64,000 nt of DNA. Origin: Bacteroidota bacterium (GTDB taxonomy: Bacteria > Bacteroidota > Bacteroidia > Chitinophagales > Chitinophagaceae). How positions within the stretch are numbered: position 1 is the first letter of the stretch; each line of letters begins with the position of its first letter. The position numbers were made by a program, and so were the translations under genes. The notes under the pieces were generated by a model. It had not been told where the DNA came from, made no database searches, and was given only the letters and a program-made list of their open reading frames with translations. Below, piece by piece: positions 5,943 through 17,178 of this stretch. Where the stretch lies: assembly GCA_947452555.1 (NCBI GenBank), contig CANGDH010000003.1:1-64000 (forward strand), given 5' to 3'.

Positions 5943-7529
5943 TTATTTAATAAAAATTTTAACTGTCTGATAACTTGTAAGGCTATTTTTCCCTTTATCT
6001 GAAATTTCTAAAACTATATATAAAATTTGCTTTTGCACTGCGTCCTTGGGAATTTCAATGGTCGTTTGTAAGCTGCTGTTATTTGTTATATTTATTGTCG
6101 CGTTGCTTTTATTTTTTAAAAACTGCCACCACTTAATTGTATAAGCATCTCCGTCCGGTTCTTTTACGAATGCGTTTAATTTTATGATATCACCTGGTTT
6201 TGCGTTTATTGCTTTTGCACCTTTAATATTTACAATAGGAGCATGATTGGCGTTCTTGTAATTGCTATTCACAGACCAGTCCATTCTTGCAGCAAATTCA
6301 TTTTGTGCTGCAGGGAAAAAGTTAGGGAATGCAATATTACTTGCCTCTGCTGCTGCCATTTTTTTTAAATAAGCTTCTGAAATTACAAGCGCTTTTACTT
6401 TAGTGGTGTCATTGCTAAATGGATCAATATAAGTGGTAGGATCCGGAACAAATGGTCTGCCGCCCCAACCGCCTGGGCTATCCTTCTCGTCTGCGTTTAA
6501 TCCGTTGGAAAGTATATTCATAAAAGTGCCGGTATCACCTTCTCCCAACCAAGACCCTTTTTGTTGCTTGGGCATCCAAACTATATAGCCCATTTTCTTT
6601 AGTTCTTCATTGCTGTAACCATCTATTCCAAAATAATCAAATGGATCATTTTTTACCATTTGCTTTCCGTCTCCCCACACTCTATATATGTTTCCAAATG
6701 CGCCTTTTGAAGAAATATTTTGTTGCATCCATTCAGTGGTAAGTAATGGTGCGTTTTCTGCATTAGCCACTAGTTGTGCGCCATAGCCATAATTAGGTCC
6801 GTTTTTATATTGTCTATAATCAATGCCTGGCCAATTAGGTTTAATATAGGTTGCATAAGTATTGTCTTGTTCCCCGGAAGGCAATAACACTAATTTTTGA
6901 GTCACTTTCTTTTTAATAGCTATCCAATTATTTTTGTTTTTGTATTCGTCTTCAATGGACTTTAATGCTCTTGCAATGGTGCTTTGTCCTCCCCAAGCAG
7001 TTACGTATACTGGCCCTGCTATGGTATCTAATAAGACTGCTTTAATTAAATTGGAACCTTCTGTGTCTTTTGAATAATCTCCTTCAAATTCAATATTGCC
7101 ATATTTAATTTTTGATTTTAAATAAGCTGGTGTTGGATAACCTGCATCATGGACTTTTAAATTAGCGTAGGACTTCTCATATGCTTCAACCGCTTCATGT
7201 ATAAAACGCTCGTCTTGTCTCCAACGATAAGATTCACAAGGACAAAGGTTTAACCCGTATTTAGTGTACTCTCTTCCTGGTACCATAAACTTTGTTCCTT
7301 TTCCGTCTCCCTTCCAATGAAACTGACTGCTTGTATATACCAAGCCTTCCACTTTGAATTCTGAACTATATAATAAGAATCGAATAAGTGAATTATTGTC
7401 GTCCAATTCAGGGTCGGCAGTAATAATGATTCTTGGCTTTGTATTATTCTGAGTAGCGTATGTAAATTTTGGATAAGCCAACACAAGTAGCATCAAAGCA
7501 AGTAGTATTCGGTTTTTCATGTAAGTCAT
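5943..7529 (-). CDS. Secreted DUF1593 nucleoside-hydrolase-like protein
   Basis: 528 aa with an N-terminal signal peptide. An in-frame ATG at 7520 also fits and gives a more standard signal start. Residues about 30-330 match DUF1593, which has a nucleoside-hydrolase-like fold: I-I-T-A-D-P-E-L-D-D-N-N-S is the D-rich Ca-binding loop, and V-Y-V-T-A-W-G-G appears near residue 175. The C-terminal 100 residues (A-P-I-V-N-I-K-G, E-P-D-G-D-A-Y-T-I-K-W-W) look like an Ig/PKD-type domain. Relatives sit in polysaccharide utilisation loci, so glycoside hydrolysis is likely but the substrate is not known. Its start lies 5 nt after the HxlR stop. Confidence 0.82.
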   Translation of the reverse strand: MTYMKNRILLALMLLVLAYPKFTYATQNNTKPRIIITADPELDDNNSLIRFLLYSSEFKVEGLVYTSSQFHWKGDGKGTKFMVPGREYTKYGLNLCPCESYRWRQDERFIHEAVEAYEKSYANLKVHDAGYPTPAYLKSKIKYGNIEFEGDYSKDTEGSNLIKAVLLDTIAGPVYVTAWGGQSTIARALKSIEDEYKNKNNWIAIKKKVTQKLVLLPSGEQDNTYATYIKPNWPGIDYRQYKNGPNYGYGAQLVANAENAPLLTTEWMQQNISSKGAFGNIYRVWGDGKQMVKNDPFDYFGIDGYSNEELKKMGYIVWMPKQQKGSWLGEGDTGTFMNILSNGLNADEKDSPGGWGGRPFVPDPTTYIDPFSNDTTKVKALVISEAYLKKMAAAEASNIAFPNFFPAAQNEFAARMDWSVNSNYKNANHAPIVNIKGAKAINAKPGDIIKLNAFVKEPDGDAYTIKWWQFLKNKSNATINITNNSSLQTTIEIPKDAVQKQILYIVLEISDKGKNSLTSYQTVKIFIK

Positions 7530-7534
7530 TTATT

Positions 7535-7897
7535 TTATGAAAGCTCTTTAATAATTTTCTTCGCCACATTTTTATTTCCCCAATTAGCTAATTCATGGAG
7601 TATAGGCATTAAGCTTTTGCCACTAGTGGTAAGCTCATATTCAACACGAGGTGGTAATTCTAAAAATTCAGTTCTCTTCACTAAGCCAAAATTCTCCAAT
7701 TCTTTTAATTCATTTGCTAATACCTTATTCGATATAGCAGGTATAATTTGATTTAGTTTTCCAAAACGAATAGCTCTTTCTCCAATGCAGTTTAGAATTA
7801 TCGGCTTCCATTTGCCACCAATAATACTCATGGTTCTTGTTACTGGACAATTCAACGGATTATCTATAAAGCGGGAATTGAAATTAGTGGTTACCAT
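7535..7897 (-). CDS. HxlR-family winged-helix regulator
   Basis: 120 aa. C-P-V-T-R-T-M-S-I-I-G-G-K-W-K-P-I-I-L begins the classic HxlR winged helix, with R-F-G-K-L-N-Q-I-I-P-A-I-S-N-K-V-L-A-N-E-L-K-E-L and P-P-R-V-E-Y-E-L-T following. The single cysteine at residue 18, before the first helix, is the position used for thiol or electrophile sensing in several relatives. It is transcribed with the DUF1593 gene and divergently from the beta-helix gene at 7977, so either may be its target. Confidence 0.9.
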   Translation of the reverse strand: MVTTNFNSRFIDNPLNCPVTRTMSIIGGKWKPIILNCIGERAIRFGKLNQIIPAISNKVLANELKELENFGLVKRTEFLELPPRVEYELTTSGKSLMPILHELANWGNKNVAKKIIKELS

Positions 7898-7976
7898 TAG
7901 GTTACTTGTATTTACTATTTAAGTAACAAATATACACTGTACAACATAATTTTGTGAAAATTATTTTAATAGTTAT

Positions 7977-9098
7977 ATGAAAATCAATAAAAGTATTTTA
8001 ATCTTAGTTGCTGTATTTGCATCTTTAAATGTTTTTGCTCAATCTAGTATTAAGAATCAAACAAGTATTAGCAATGGCGAGTCTGCCACTGTAAAATTAT
8101 ATGTAAACCCAAATATTGGTAACGATATTTTTGAGGGCAGTAAGGAAAGTCCAATTAAATCCTTGCCAGAAGCGGCCAAGCGTGTTAGTAAAATGACAGG
8201 AGAAGGTGCTATAAGTGTATTTCTTTCTTCAGGAACTTACGGCTTATATGAAACTGCTTCTTTTAATCCAATCCATTGGAAATTTAACAAAGAAGACAGA
8301 TTAGTTATTCGTGCTGAGGTTTTACCTGACAGCTTATCGTGGGCCCCTGGTAAAATGCCTATTATAGTTTCTACCATGCCATTTAAACTTTCACTAAACG
8401 AGCAGAAAGAAGTTACGGATGGTTCTAATTATGGTATTGAAATTAACACAAGTCATGTAACTATTCAAGGTTTGAGAATTTTAGGCGAGCCAATACATGA
8501 GAAACCTAGAGAAGGCCTACTAATCAGAAACTATCCAATAGTTTGGGAAGGAAAAAATTTAGTCGATTTAAGAGTTACGCAATGTTTATTCTTGGGAAAT
8601 AAATTCGCACTACCGAACCATTTGGGGATATTAGCGAATGGAAGTGAGCTTACAGTTGACCACTGCGTTTTTTATGGAGTTAAGGATGCTGTTGTTATGT
8701 GGAATAATAAATCAGACAAATCCAGCATGCATCATAATTTAATTCTGAACATTTATGGGGCAGCTGTTTGGACTTGGTCAACAACAGAAGACTTTAAATT
8801 TTACAACAATGTGGTGAACAATGCGAATGTGTTTTGGGTTTTAGAAAAAGACGCGCATAATACTTTCAAAATAGAAAAATCCATGTTAATTGGTTACAAT
8901 CAATTTGTCAATAAAGGAGGCGGTCCGCAAGAATTTGGTATTCCTGCAGATAAGTCAAAATTGAAATATAGTACTGACTTTAAAATCAAGAAAACAGGGA
9001 CACTGAATATTGAGGAAGATCAAACTAGTCGTTATTATTTACAATTGAAGCCAGGCACTTTAGGTACTGAATACGGTGCTGGATTATTCTATAAATAA
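7977..9098 (+). CDS. Secreted right-handed beta-helix protein
   Basis: 373 aa. The signal peptide ends V-F-A-Q-S. Y-V-N-P-N-I-G-N-D-I-F-E-G-S-K-E-S-P-I-K-S-L is the standard opening of secreted parallel beta-helix proteins (DUF1565-like), and asparagine-rich rungs follow (V-T-I-Q-G-L-R-I-L-G, L-T-V-D-H-C-V-F-Y-G). The fold is common in polysaccharide lyases and epimerases, but no catalytic set is evident to me. It is divergent from the HxlR gene and followed by an alpha/beta-hydrolase. Confidence 0.78.
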   Translation: MKINKSILILVAVFASLNVFAQSSIKNQTSISNGESATVKLYVNPNIGNDIFEGSKESPIKSLPEAAKRVSKMTGEGAISVFLSSGTYGLYETASFNPIHWKFNKEDRLVIRAEVLPDSLSWAPGKMPIIVSTMPFKLSLNEQKEVTDGSNYGIEINTSHVTIQGLRILGEPIHEKPREGLLIRNYPIVWEGKNLVDLRVTQCLFLGNKFALPNHLGILANGSELTVDHCVFYGVKDAVVMWNNKSDKSSMHHNLILNIYGAAVWTWSTTEDFKFYNNVVNNANVFWVLEKDAHNTFKIEKSMLIGYNQFVNKGGGPQEFGIPADKSKLKYSTDFKIKKTGTLNIEEDQTSRYYLQLKPGTLGTEYGAGLFYK

Positions 9099-9136
9099 AT
9101 TTACACTTCCTTATTAGCAATTCTGACAATAGCATT

Positions 9137-10021
9137 ATGAAAAATTACTTACATAAATTACTAGCAACGCTTGTTTTAAATATCATTTTTAGCAGTCTTC
9201 TTTTCGCGCAATTGCCAATGCGTCATTTTATGCAGAATGCAGATATTCCTTCTAATAAAGTATCCTATGGAAATAATACCAGTGCTGGTCATTTTGTAAA
9301 ATCAGGAGACGCGAAGATTTATTACGAAGTGTATGGGAAAGGCAATACGGTTGTTCTGTTACATGGTGGCTTATTTGGTTCTACTATTGAAATGGCAGAT
9401 TTTATTGATAGCCTATCTAAAACATTTCAAGTTATTGCCATTTCAACCAGAGGTCATGGAAAATCAGAAATTGGAAGCGATTCTTTAACGCTAGAACAAA
9501 GAGCCGGTGATGTATTAAACGTAATTAATGAAGTTACAAAGGAGAAAGTAAGTATCATAGGTTTTAGTGATGGCGGCTACACTGCCTACAAATTTGCTTC
9601 TTTGTATCCGGATAGAGTAAATAAAATGGTAGTTATTGGTGCAGGTATATTGTACCCAGGACTAAGAGATTTTTCTTTTAATATTAATCAAGCAATGGAA
9701 TTAGACAAGGCTTTTTGGAAACAGCAACTAGCTATAATGCCTGAGCCCAATAGATTAGAACACGTATTTAAACAAGTGGCTAATTGCTATAGTAAACTAA
9801 CTGTTGGAAAGGATTTATTGGGCTCCATACAATGTCCTGTTTTAGTAATGGCAGGGGATAGCGACGGCGGCAATTCAGTTCAAAATGTATTAAATGCTGC
9901 TTTGTTAATTCCGAATCACCAAATCGCAATCATTCCAAATGCCGGACACCCAGCTTTTAACGACAATTTTGCTGCAGCCTGGGCTTGTGTTGCGCCGTTT
10001 ATGATTTTTGTCAGTAGATAA
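9137..10021 (+). CDS. Secreted alpha/beta-hydrolase
   Basis: 294 aa, signal peptide ending L-F-A-Q. The alpha/beta-hydrolase core is complete: oxyanion H-G-G-L-F-G, nucleophile elbow G-F-S144-D-G-G, acidic residue region M-A-G-D-S-D, and catalytic histidine in N-A-G-H-P. Typical substrates are esters or lactones. The next frame begins 14 nt before its stop, so it may be translationally coupled to the cysteine-rich module. Confidence 0.85.
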   Translation: MKNYLHKLLATLVLNIIFSSLLFAQLPMRHFMQNADIPSNKVSYGNNTSAGHFVKSGDAKIYYEVYGKGNTVVLLHGGLFGSTIEMADFIDSLSKTFQVIAISTRGHGKSEIGSDSLTLEQRAGDVLNVINEVTKEKVSIIGFSDGGYTAYKFASLYPDRVNKMVVIGAGILYPGLRDFSFNINQAMELDKAFWKQQLAIMPEPNRLEHVFKQVANCYSKLTVGKDLLGSIQCPVLVMAGDSDGGNSVQNVLNAALLIPNHQIAIIPNAGHPAFNDNFAAAWACVAPFMIFVSR

Positions 10022-10439
10022 TATTTATGTAAATGTTTTGGGATATCTTCGCACCATATTGAGATATTCTATTGTCATATTACTATTTACAGCACTTATT
10101 GCACAGAGCTTCTCTAGGTCCTTGGTATTGGCCGATTATATGGTCAATGTAGAAACCTATAAGAAGAGTTGTGAAAATAAGGCTAAGCCTATGTTGCATT
10201 GTAATGGTAAATGTCAAATGCTTAAAAAAATGAAGAAGCAGGAAGGAGATTCGGGTTCAAATGCTACTGCTCCTAAGTTCAATGAAGTTGAACTAGTTTT
10301 ATCCTCAAAATCTTTTTTTCCTAGTATCGAGTTTATTGTTACTGACAAACTTAAATCCTTTTATTCCTATAATAGTGTTTTCTCTTCTAACTATATAGGT
10401 ACTATCTTCAGACCACCTTCCTATTGTAATACTATTTAG
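10008..10439 (+). CDS. Small membrane protein with HCNGKC metal-binding-like motif
   Basis: Up to 143 aa. No ATG is in frame at the 5' end; TTG codons at 10008, 10038 or 10059 are candidates, and the hydrophobic helix (Y-S-I-V-I-L-L-F-T-A-L-I-A-Q-S) favours a later one. A single transmembrane helix is followed by S-C-E-N-K-A-K-P-M-L-H-C-N-G-K-C-Q-M-L-K-K, with C55, H64, C65 and C69 counted from 10008. This C...HCNGKC block recurs in small Bacteroidota envelope proteins next to metal-related outer-membrane genes. Metal binding is my inference. Confidence 0.68.
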   Translation: MSVDNIYVNVLGYLRTILRYSIVILLFTALIAQSFSRSLVLADYMVNVETYKKSCENKAKPMLHCNGKCQMLKKMKKQEGDSGSNATAPKFNEVELVLSSKSFFPSIEFIVTDKLKSFYSYNSVFSSNYIGTIFRPPSYCNTI

Positions 10440-10471
10440 AATTAAATTTTATTACAATTAAATAAAAAACT

Positions 10472-11413
10472 ATGAAAAAGGTTTTCATGGCGGTAACTAT
10501 TTTGTTATCGGCTATTAGTGCAGATGCATGTAGCATTTGTGGGTGTGGTGGTGGAAATTTATATTTAGGAATGTATCCAAACTTTGATACTAAATTCATT
10601 GGTGTGAGGTATAGCTATAGTGATTATAGAACTGTATTGAAAAATGAAAATTCGCAATATAGCAATAATACTTACAATGCATATGAGATTTGGTCTGGAT
10701 TTAACCTATCAAAAAAATGGCAGGTTTTTACTTTTATTCCATATCAGTCAAATCATCAAGTGAGTGATGATGGACAGGCTTCAAATAGTGGAATAGGCGA
10801 CATTACTATTTTGACAAATTATCGACTTTTAAATAATCATCAAATTATAATTAATAAAAAGCTAATATCACATCAGCTATGGATTGGCGGCGGTATTAAA
10901 CTTAATACTGGCAGCTTTATTATGGACCCACATGATACGAATAGCACATTGGCGGATGCAAATGCTCAATTGGGTACAGGAAGTAATGATTTTATTTTAA
11001 ATTTGAGGGATATTTATCAAATTGAAAACTGGGGACTTGCAAGTAGTATTAACTATAAAATTAATACCCAAAATATTCTAGGTTATCAATTTGGAAACAA
11101 GTTTACAATTAATAGTATTTCTTATTATAATATTAATAAAAAAAATTCAGTAACTACACCTAATTTTGGTTTGCAATTTGAAAATATTTCAGGTAATAAA
11201 TTAGATGGGAAATTAATCAGTTTAACCGATGGGCTTGATAATGGCAGTTATCACACTGGTGGATATAATTTAAATTTAATTGGCGGTGTTGCGTTGAGTA
11301 TAAAAAAGATTGCGTTTGGAATTAATCTTCAAATGCCTCTTAAACAGAATTTTGCTGCTTCACAAACTAAATTAAATTGGAAGGGCAGTATGCATGTCAC
11401 TCTTGATTTATAA
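10472..11413 (+). CDS. Outer-membrane beta-barrel protein with N-terminal CSICGCGGG motif
   Basis: 313 aa. The signal peptide ends S-A-D-A and is followed at once by C20-S-I-C23-G-C25-G-G-G, a cysteine/glycine cluster. The rest alternates polar and hydrophobic residues in about 12 strands (F-I-G-V-R-Y-S-Y-S, H-Q-L-W-I-G-G-G-I-K-L-N-T-G, I-A-F-G-I-N-L-Q-M-P-L) and ends in a barrel-closing strand. Relatives are annotated as outer-membrane transporters. The location and both cysteine-rich neighbours suggest metal handling. Confidence 0.72.
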   Translation: MKKVFMAVTILLSAISADACSICGCGGGNLYLGMYPNFDTKFIGVRYSYSDYRTVLKNENSQYSNNTYNAYEIWSGFNLSKKWQVFTFIPYQSNHQVSDDGQASNSGIGDITILTNYRLLNNHQIIINKKLISHQLWIGGGIKLNTGSFIMDPHDTNSTLADANAQLGTGSNDFILNLRDIYQIENWGLASSINYKINTQNILGYQFGNKFTINSISYYNINKKNSVTTPNFGLQFENISGNKLDGKLISLTDGLDNGSYHTGGYNLNLIGGVALSIKKIAFGINLQMPLKQNFAASQTKLNWKGSMHVTLDL

Positions 11414-11459
11414 TTGTATTAATATAAATCCAATCAACTAATTTAAATAACACTAAATC

Positions 11460-11783
11460 ATGAAATCATTTTTAGCTTTAATAGTAATGATAGTTTGCAT
11501 AATCTCATTTGCGCAATCTCCTAACACGATCAACCCAAAAAAGAAATTGCTAACAGTAGAAGCTTCCTGTGGTCAATGTCAATTTAAAATGAAAGGGAAG
11601 GGTTGTACGTTAGCTATTAGAATACACGGCAAACCTTATTTTGTGGACAAAGCAAATATTGATTCTTTTGGTGACGCACATGCTAAAATGGGATTTTGTA
11701 ATGCTATCAGCATGGCAAAAGTGCAAGGGAAAATAGTGAATAATAAATTCGTAGCAACTTATTTTAAACTGATCGAGCACTGA
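11460..11783 (+). CDS. DUF6370 family periplasmic cysteine protein
   Basis: 107 aa. The signal peptide ends F-A-Q-S. The mature protein has C37-G-Q-C40, G-K-G-C49, G-K-P-Y-F-V-D-K, and D-A-H-A-K-M-G-F-C80-N-A-I, the DUF6370 signature of four conserved cysteines. The family is uncharacterised. Third gene of the cysteine-rich module; its end overlaps the convergent methyltransferase by 20 nt. Confidence 0.75.
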   Translation: MKSFLALIVMIVCIISFAQSPNTINPKKKLLTVEASCGQCQFKMKGKGCTLAIRIHGKPYFVDKANIDSFGDAHAKMGFCNAISMAKVQGKIVNNKFVATYFKLIEH

Positions 11784-12420
11784 GTATTAAAATACTGATA
11801 TCGGTTTCTTGATTTAAATTTTCATTTTGATTTATATCTTCAGCCATTTGCAGAACAGTTCGTTTTACAAATGGCTGAATTGCTTTTGCGAATGGCGTAG
11901 CGGTAATTCTTTGCGGTGTAGCAATAATTATATTGGCGCCTTCTGCTAGGAATTTTTTTATCAATTGTATGAGTGCCTCAAATTGTGCCGGTGCATAATT
12001 AATATCACTTAATAGTATTGTATCTCCATATATATTATCTGGAAAATCATTCCAGTCCAAGCGCATGGCTTTTGTATTTTGCAATGCTAAGTGTTGAATA
12101 TTTTTTTCAATTAATGTAACCGCTTCTGGAGCGTGGTCACTAATAATTATTTCCAGTGCTTGATTCGCTATCATAAAAGAGGGGAGGCCAATCCCAGCTC
12201 CAATTTCTACCACTCGTTTCCCTTCTACCCAATGCGGTTCTGATTTTAAAAAGTTTGACATGGCAATAGCGGCCGGCCATATTTTCGCCCAAAATGGGAA
12301 TGGAGTTGAATTGTCCTTTGCTAATTGCTCCTCGTATATTGTTTTTAATTGTGCTGCTTCTGGAACAAAGATCATTAAGCCATCCTGCACTTCTATTAAC
12401 TTATTTGGGTAAATGGCCAT
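11764..12420 (-). CDS. Class I SAM-dependent methyltransferase (METTL21-like)
   Basis: 218 aa. V-V-E-I-G-A-G-I-G-L-P-S is SAM motif I (residues about 70-80), I-I-S-D-H-A-P-E-A-V supplies the acidic loop, and I-L-L-S-D-I-N-Y is the post-motif IV segment. Upstream is P-F-W-A-K-I-W-P-A-A-I, as in METTL21/nicotinamide N-methyltransferase-like protein methyltransferases. The target, probably a protein lysine, cannot be inferred. It is monocistronic and converges on the DUF6370 gene. Confidence 0.8.
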   Translation of the reverse strand: MAIYPNKLIEVQDGLMIFVPEAAQLKTIYEEQLAKDNSTPFPFWAKIWPAAIAMSNFLKSEPHWVEGKRVVEIGAGIGLPSFMIANQALEIIISDHAPEAVTLIEKNIQHLALQNTKAMRLDWNDFPDNIYGDTILLSDINYAPAQFEALIQLIKKFLAEGANIIIATPQRITATPFAKAIQPFVKRTVLQMAEDINQNENLNQETDISILILSARSV

Positions 12421-12540
12421 AAAATTTTAAACAATATTTTGATTTCTATTCAATGTCTATAAAATTATAATGTATTTGGCAAATTACGCTCCTTAGTATT
12501 ACCAGAATTTTAGTAATTTTATCCCTTAACCAGTTTATAA

Positions 12541-14778
<2,238 letters not shown>

Positions 14779-14816
14779 TTTAGTAAACTGAAATTTAAAA
14801 TAGTTTCTTCCCCCCA

Positions 14817-14850
14817 TGGGGTAGTCTAGCAATAGGCTACCCCATTTTTA
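14817..14850 (+). terminator. Rho-independent terminator after katG
   Basis: TGGGGTAG (14817-14824) pairs with CTACCCCA (14837-14844), then a T-rich tail. Confidence 0.8.
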
Positions 14851-14860
14851 TTTTATTAAC

Positions 14861-14868
14861 TACCTTTG
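14861..14868 (+). promoter_or_regulatory. -7 promoter element of the Bcr/CflA gene
   Basis: TACCTTTG matches TAnnTTTG. It ends 4 nt before the ATG at 14873, so transcription would start at or very near the start codon (leaderless or nearly so). Confidence 0.5.
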
Positions 14869-14872
14869 TGGA

Positions 14873-16135
14873 ATGCAAGCGTCCATCCAAACTGAAAAAA
14901 AACAAAAACAAGGATATCTTATCATTATACTTGGCTTATTAACAGCTATCGGGCCACTGTCTATCGACATGTACTTGCCAGCATTTCCAGAAATCGCGAA
15001 GGGGCTTAATACTTCGGTTTCAAAGGTGATGCTTTCCCTGTCTTCTTTTTTTATCGGAATTTCTGTTGGACAATTAATTTATGGTCCGCTTTTAGAAAGA
15101 TATGGAAGAAAAAAGCCCTTGTATTTTGGTTTAGTAATTTATGCATTTTCTGCTTGGGGTTGTGCTTCCGCATCGACTGTAGATTCTTTAATCTTATTTA
15201 GATTGTTTCAAGCACTTGGCGGTTGCGTGGGAATGGTGGCATCAAGAGCGATGGTGAGAGATTTATTTGAGGTAAAGGACAACGCTAAAGTATTTTCTAC
15301 ATTAATGTTAGTAGTGGCTGTGTCGCCCATTATTGCACCAACTTTAGGAGGGTATATCACCGCTTATTTAGGTTGGAGATATGTTTTTGGAATGTTGATT
15401 ATTGTTATTGCAATAATTATTGCAGGAATTTATTTCATATTACCAGAGAGCAAAAAGCCAGATCCTAAATTTTCTTTAAAACCTAGTTCTATAGTTAAAG
15501 CATACGTAACTATTATTAAGCATCCACAATTTTCCATGTATACTTTTACTGGTGCCGTTGCGTCGGCCGGCTTATATGTTTACATAAGTGGGTCTCCTTA
15601 TGTTTTTATGATTTTATTTAAAGTAACTGAAAGGCATTACGGTTGGATCTTTGCGATTATTGCTGCTGGACTAATTGGAGCCAGTCAGCTGAATGGGTTT
15701 TTCTTAAAAAAGCACAGTTCCGAAAGCATAATAAAAACTGCTTTATATACACAAAGTATTATCGGAATTATTTTAGTGTCTTTAACAATGCTTGGCTTGA
15801 CGGAATTGTATTCAACTATCGCTTTGATATTTATGTTCTTATGTTGTCAAGGTTTTATTTTTCCAAATGCTTCTGCACTTTCCATGGCGCCTTTCGGACA
15901 TAATGCAGGAAGTGCTTCTGCGCTTATGGGGTTTATACAAATGAGCGTGGGTGCGATTATGTCAGCAATGGTAAGCGTTTTGCAGAATAATTCTGCGTTG
16001 GCAATGACAGGAATTATGGCTACTTGTGCCATATCCGCTTCTTTATTATTTACACTTGGCAGAAAAAGAGTTTTAAATAAAGCAAGTTTGGAATTAGTGG
16101 AAGAAGAAGAAATTGAAATGATTAATACCATTTAA
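14873..16135 (+). CDS. Bcr/CflA-family MFS multidrug exporter
   Basis: 420 aa, twelve predicted helices. D-M-Y-L-P-A-F-P-E-I-A in helix 1 and G-P-L-L-E-R-Y-G-R-K-K-P-L (motif A) between helices 2 and 3 are signatures of the Bcr/CflA subfamily (DHA1). R-L-F-Q-A-L-G-G-C-V-G-M-V-A-S-R-A-M-V-R-D is its motif B. Proton-driven export of drugs such as bicyclomycin or chloramphenicol is known for the family; the substrate here is unknown. Confidence 0.9.
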   Translation: MQASIQTEKKQKQGYLIIILGLLTAIGPLSIDMYLPAFPEIAKGLNTSVSKVMLSLSSFFIGISVGQLIYGPLLERYGRKKPLYFGLVIYAFSAWGCASASTVDSLILFRLFQALGGCVGMVASRAMVRDLFEVKDNAKVFSTLMLVVAVSPIIAPTLGGYITAYLGWRYVFGMLIIVIAIIIAGIYFILPESKKPDPKFSLKPSSIVKAYVTIIKHPQFSMYTFTGAVASAGLYVYISGSPYVFMILFKVTERHYGWIFAIIAAGLIGASQLNGFFLKKHSSESIIKTALYTQSIIGIILVSLTMLGLTELYSTIALIFMFLCCQGFIFPNASALSMAPFGHNAGSASALMGFIQMSVGAIMSAMVSVLQNNSALAMTGIMATCAISASLLFTLGRKRVLNKASLELVEEEEIEMINTI

Positions 16136-16202
16136 TTTCTTCAAAGTTCCTTTTTGGATTTATTATTTTTTAGCAGCTAATAGTAAGGTTTTACTACCAA
16201 TG

Positions 16203-17048
16203 CTAAATTTTTGCTGCTGTTTCTAAGTCTGCAATAATAAATTTTGACATCTCCAAAAATGCTTTAGTAACTTTTTCCGCTGTTTCTCGGCTATTCATGA
16301 GCTTGCTTAGTTTAGCGGGAACTACTTGCCAGCTTACACCATATTTATCATTAAGCCAACCGCATCTTCCGGGAACGCCACCGTCTTGACATAATTTATC
16401 CCAGTAATAATCAATTTCTTCTTGGCTATCAACAGTCAGCATGAATGAAATTCCTTCATTGAAATTAAATTCATGCGGTGCCGAACTATCCATAGCACCA
16501 AAGGGTAAATTATTTAGTTCAAATTGAGCATACTTAATATTCCCCACGGTATCTGCCTCGCCTTTTTCGTATTGGCTAATTTGTACAACCTTCGCGGGTT
16601 TTAAAATACCTGTATAGAATTCAATTGCCTCATTGGCTTTTCCATTATTAGTTCCATTGAACATCATACTTGGCATTACTTTGCAACTACTCTCATGGCC
16701 TAGCATGATTTGCCAGTTCACTCCATACTTGTCGGCACACCAACCATATAATGCACTCCATGGGTAATTATTAAGCGGCATTAAAACTTGCCCACCTATT
16801 ATTAGCTTTTCCCAGATGGATTGTATTTCATCTGCTGATGCTCCATTTATAAAAAATGAAATAGAAGGGTTTACTTTAAATCTAGGTCCGCCATTTAAAT
16901 GCATGAATGGCCTACCATATAAAGTATAATTTATAACAAACGGATTTTCAGATTGTATAACTACTGCTCCAAATACATCCTGATAAAACAATACTGCTTC
17001 TTTTGCTTGGTTATCAAACCATAAACAGGTACTAATTTCTTGTAACAT
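16203..17048 (-). CDS. Tandem VOC (PhnB/3-dmu-9_3-mt-like) protein
   Basis: 281 aa made of two similar halves. Each begins with a helix-strand W-F-D/E-A-I-E-F-Y pattern and ends with D-K-Y-G-V-N/S-W-Q-I/V. The first half is I-S-T-C-L-W-F-D-N-Q-A-K-E-A-V-L-F-Y, the second M-M-F-N-G-T-N-N-G-K-A-N-E-A-I. These are vicinal-oxygen-chelate domains of the PhnB/PF06983 type. Members bind or modify small molecules; no specific reaction can be assigned. Confidence 0.85.
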   Translation of the reverse strand: MLQEISTCLWFDNQAKEAVLFYQDVFGAVVIQSENPFVINYTLYGRPFMHLNGGPRFKVNPSISFFINGASADEIQSIWEKLIIGGQVLMPLNNYPWSALYGWCADKYGVNWQIMLGHESSCKVMPSMMFNGTNNGKANEAIEFYTGILKPAKVVQISQYEKGEADTVGNIKYAQFELNNLPFGAMDSSAPHEFNFNEGISFMLTVDSQEEIDYYWDKLCQDGGVPGRCGWLNDKYGVSWQVVPAKLSKLMNSRETAEKVTKAFLEMSKFIIADLETAAKI

Positions 17049-17178
17049 AATTCAAATATTTTTCTACAATTATTAAATTTAGGTTGTTACTATTTTCAAC
17101 TTAGAATGGTTCGTAAATTATGAAAACATTGTCTTAATTTCAATTTTTATTTACAATTCCAAGCTCAGTATAAATTTT

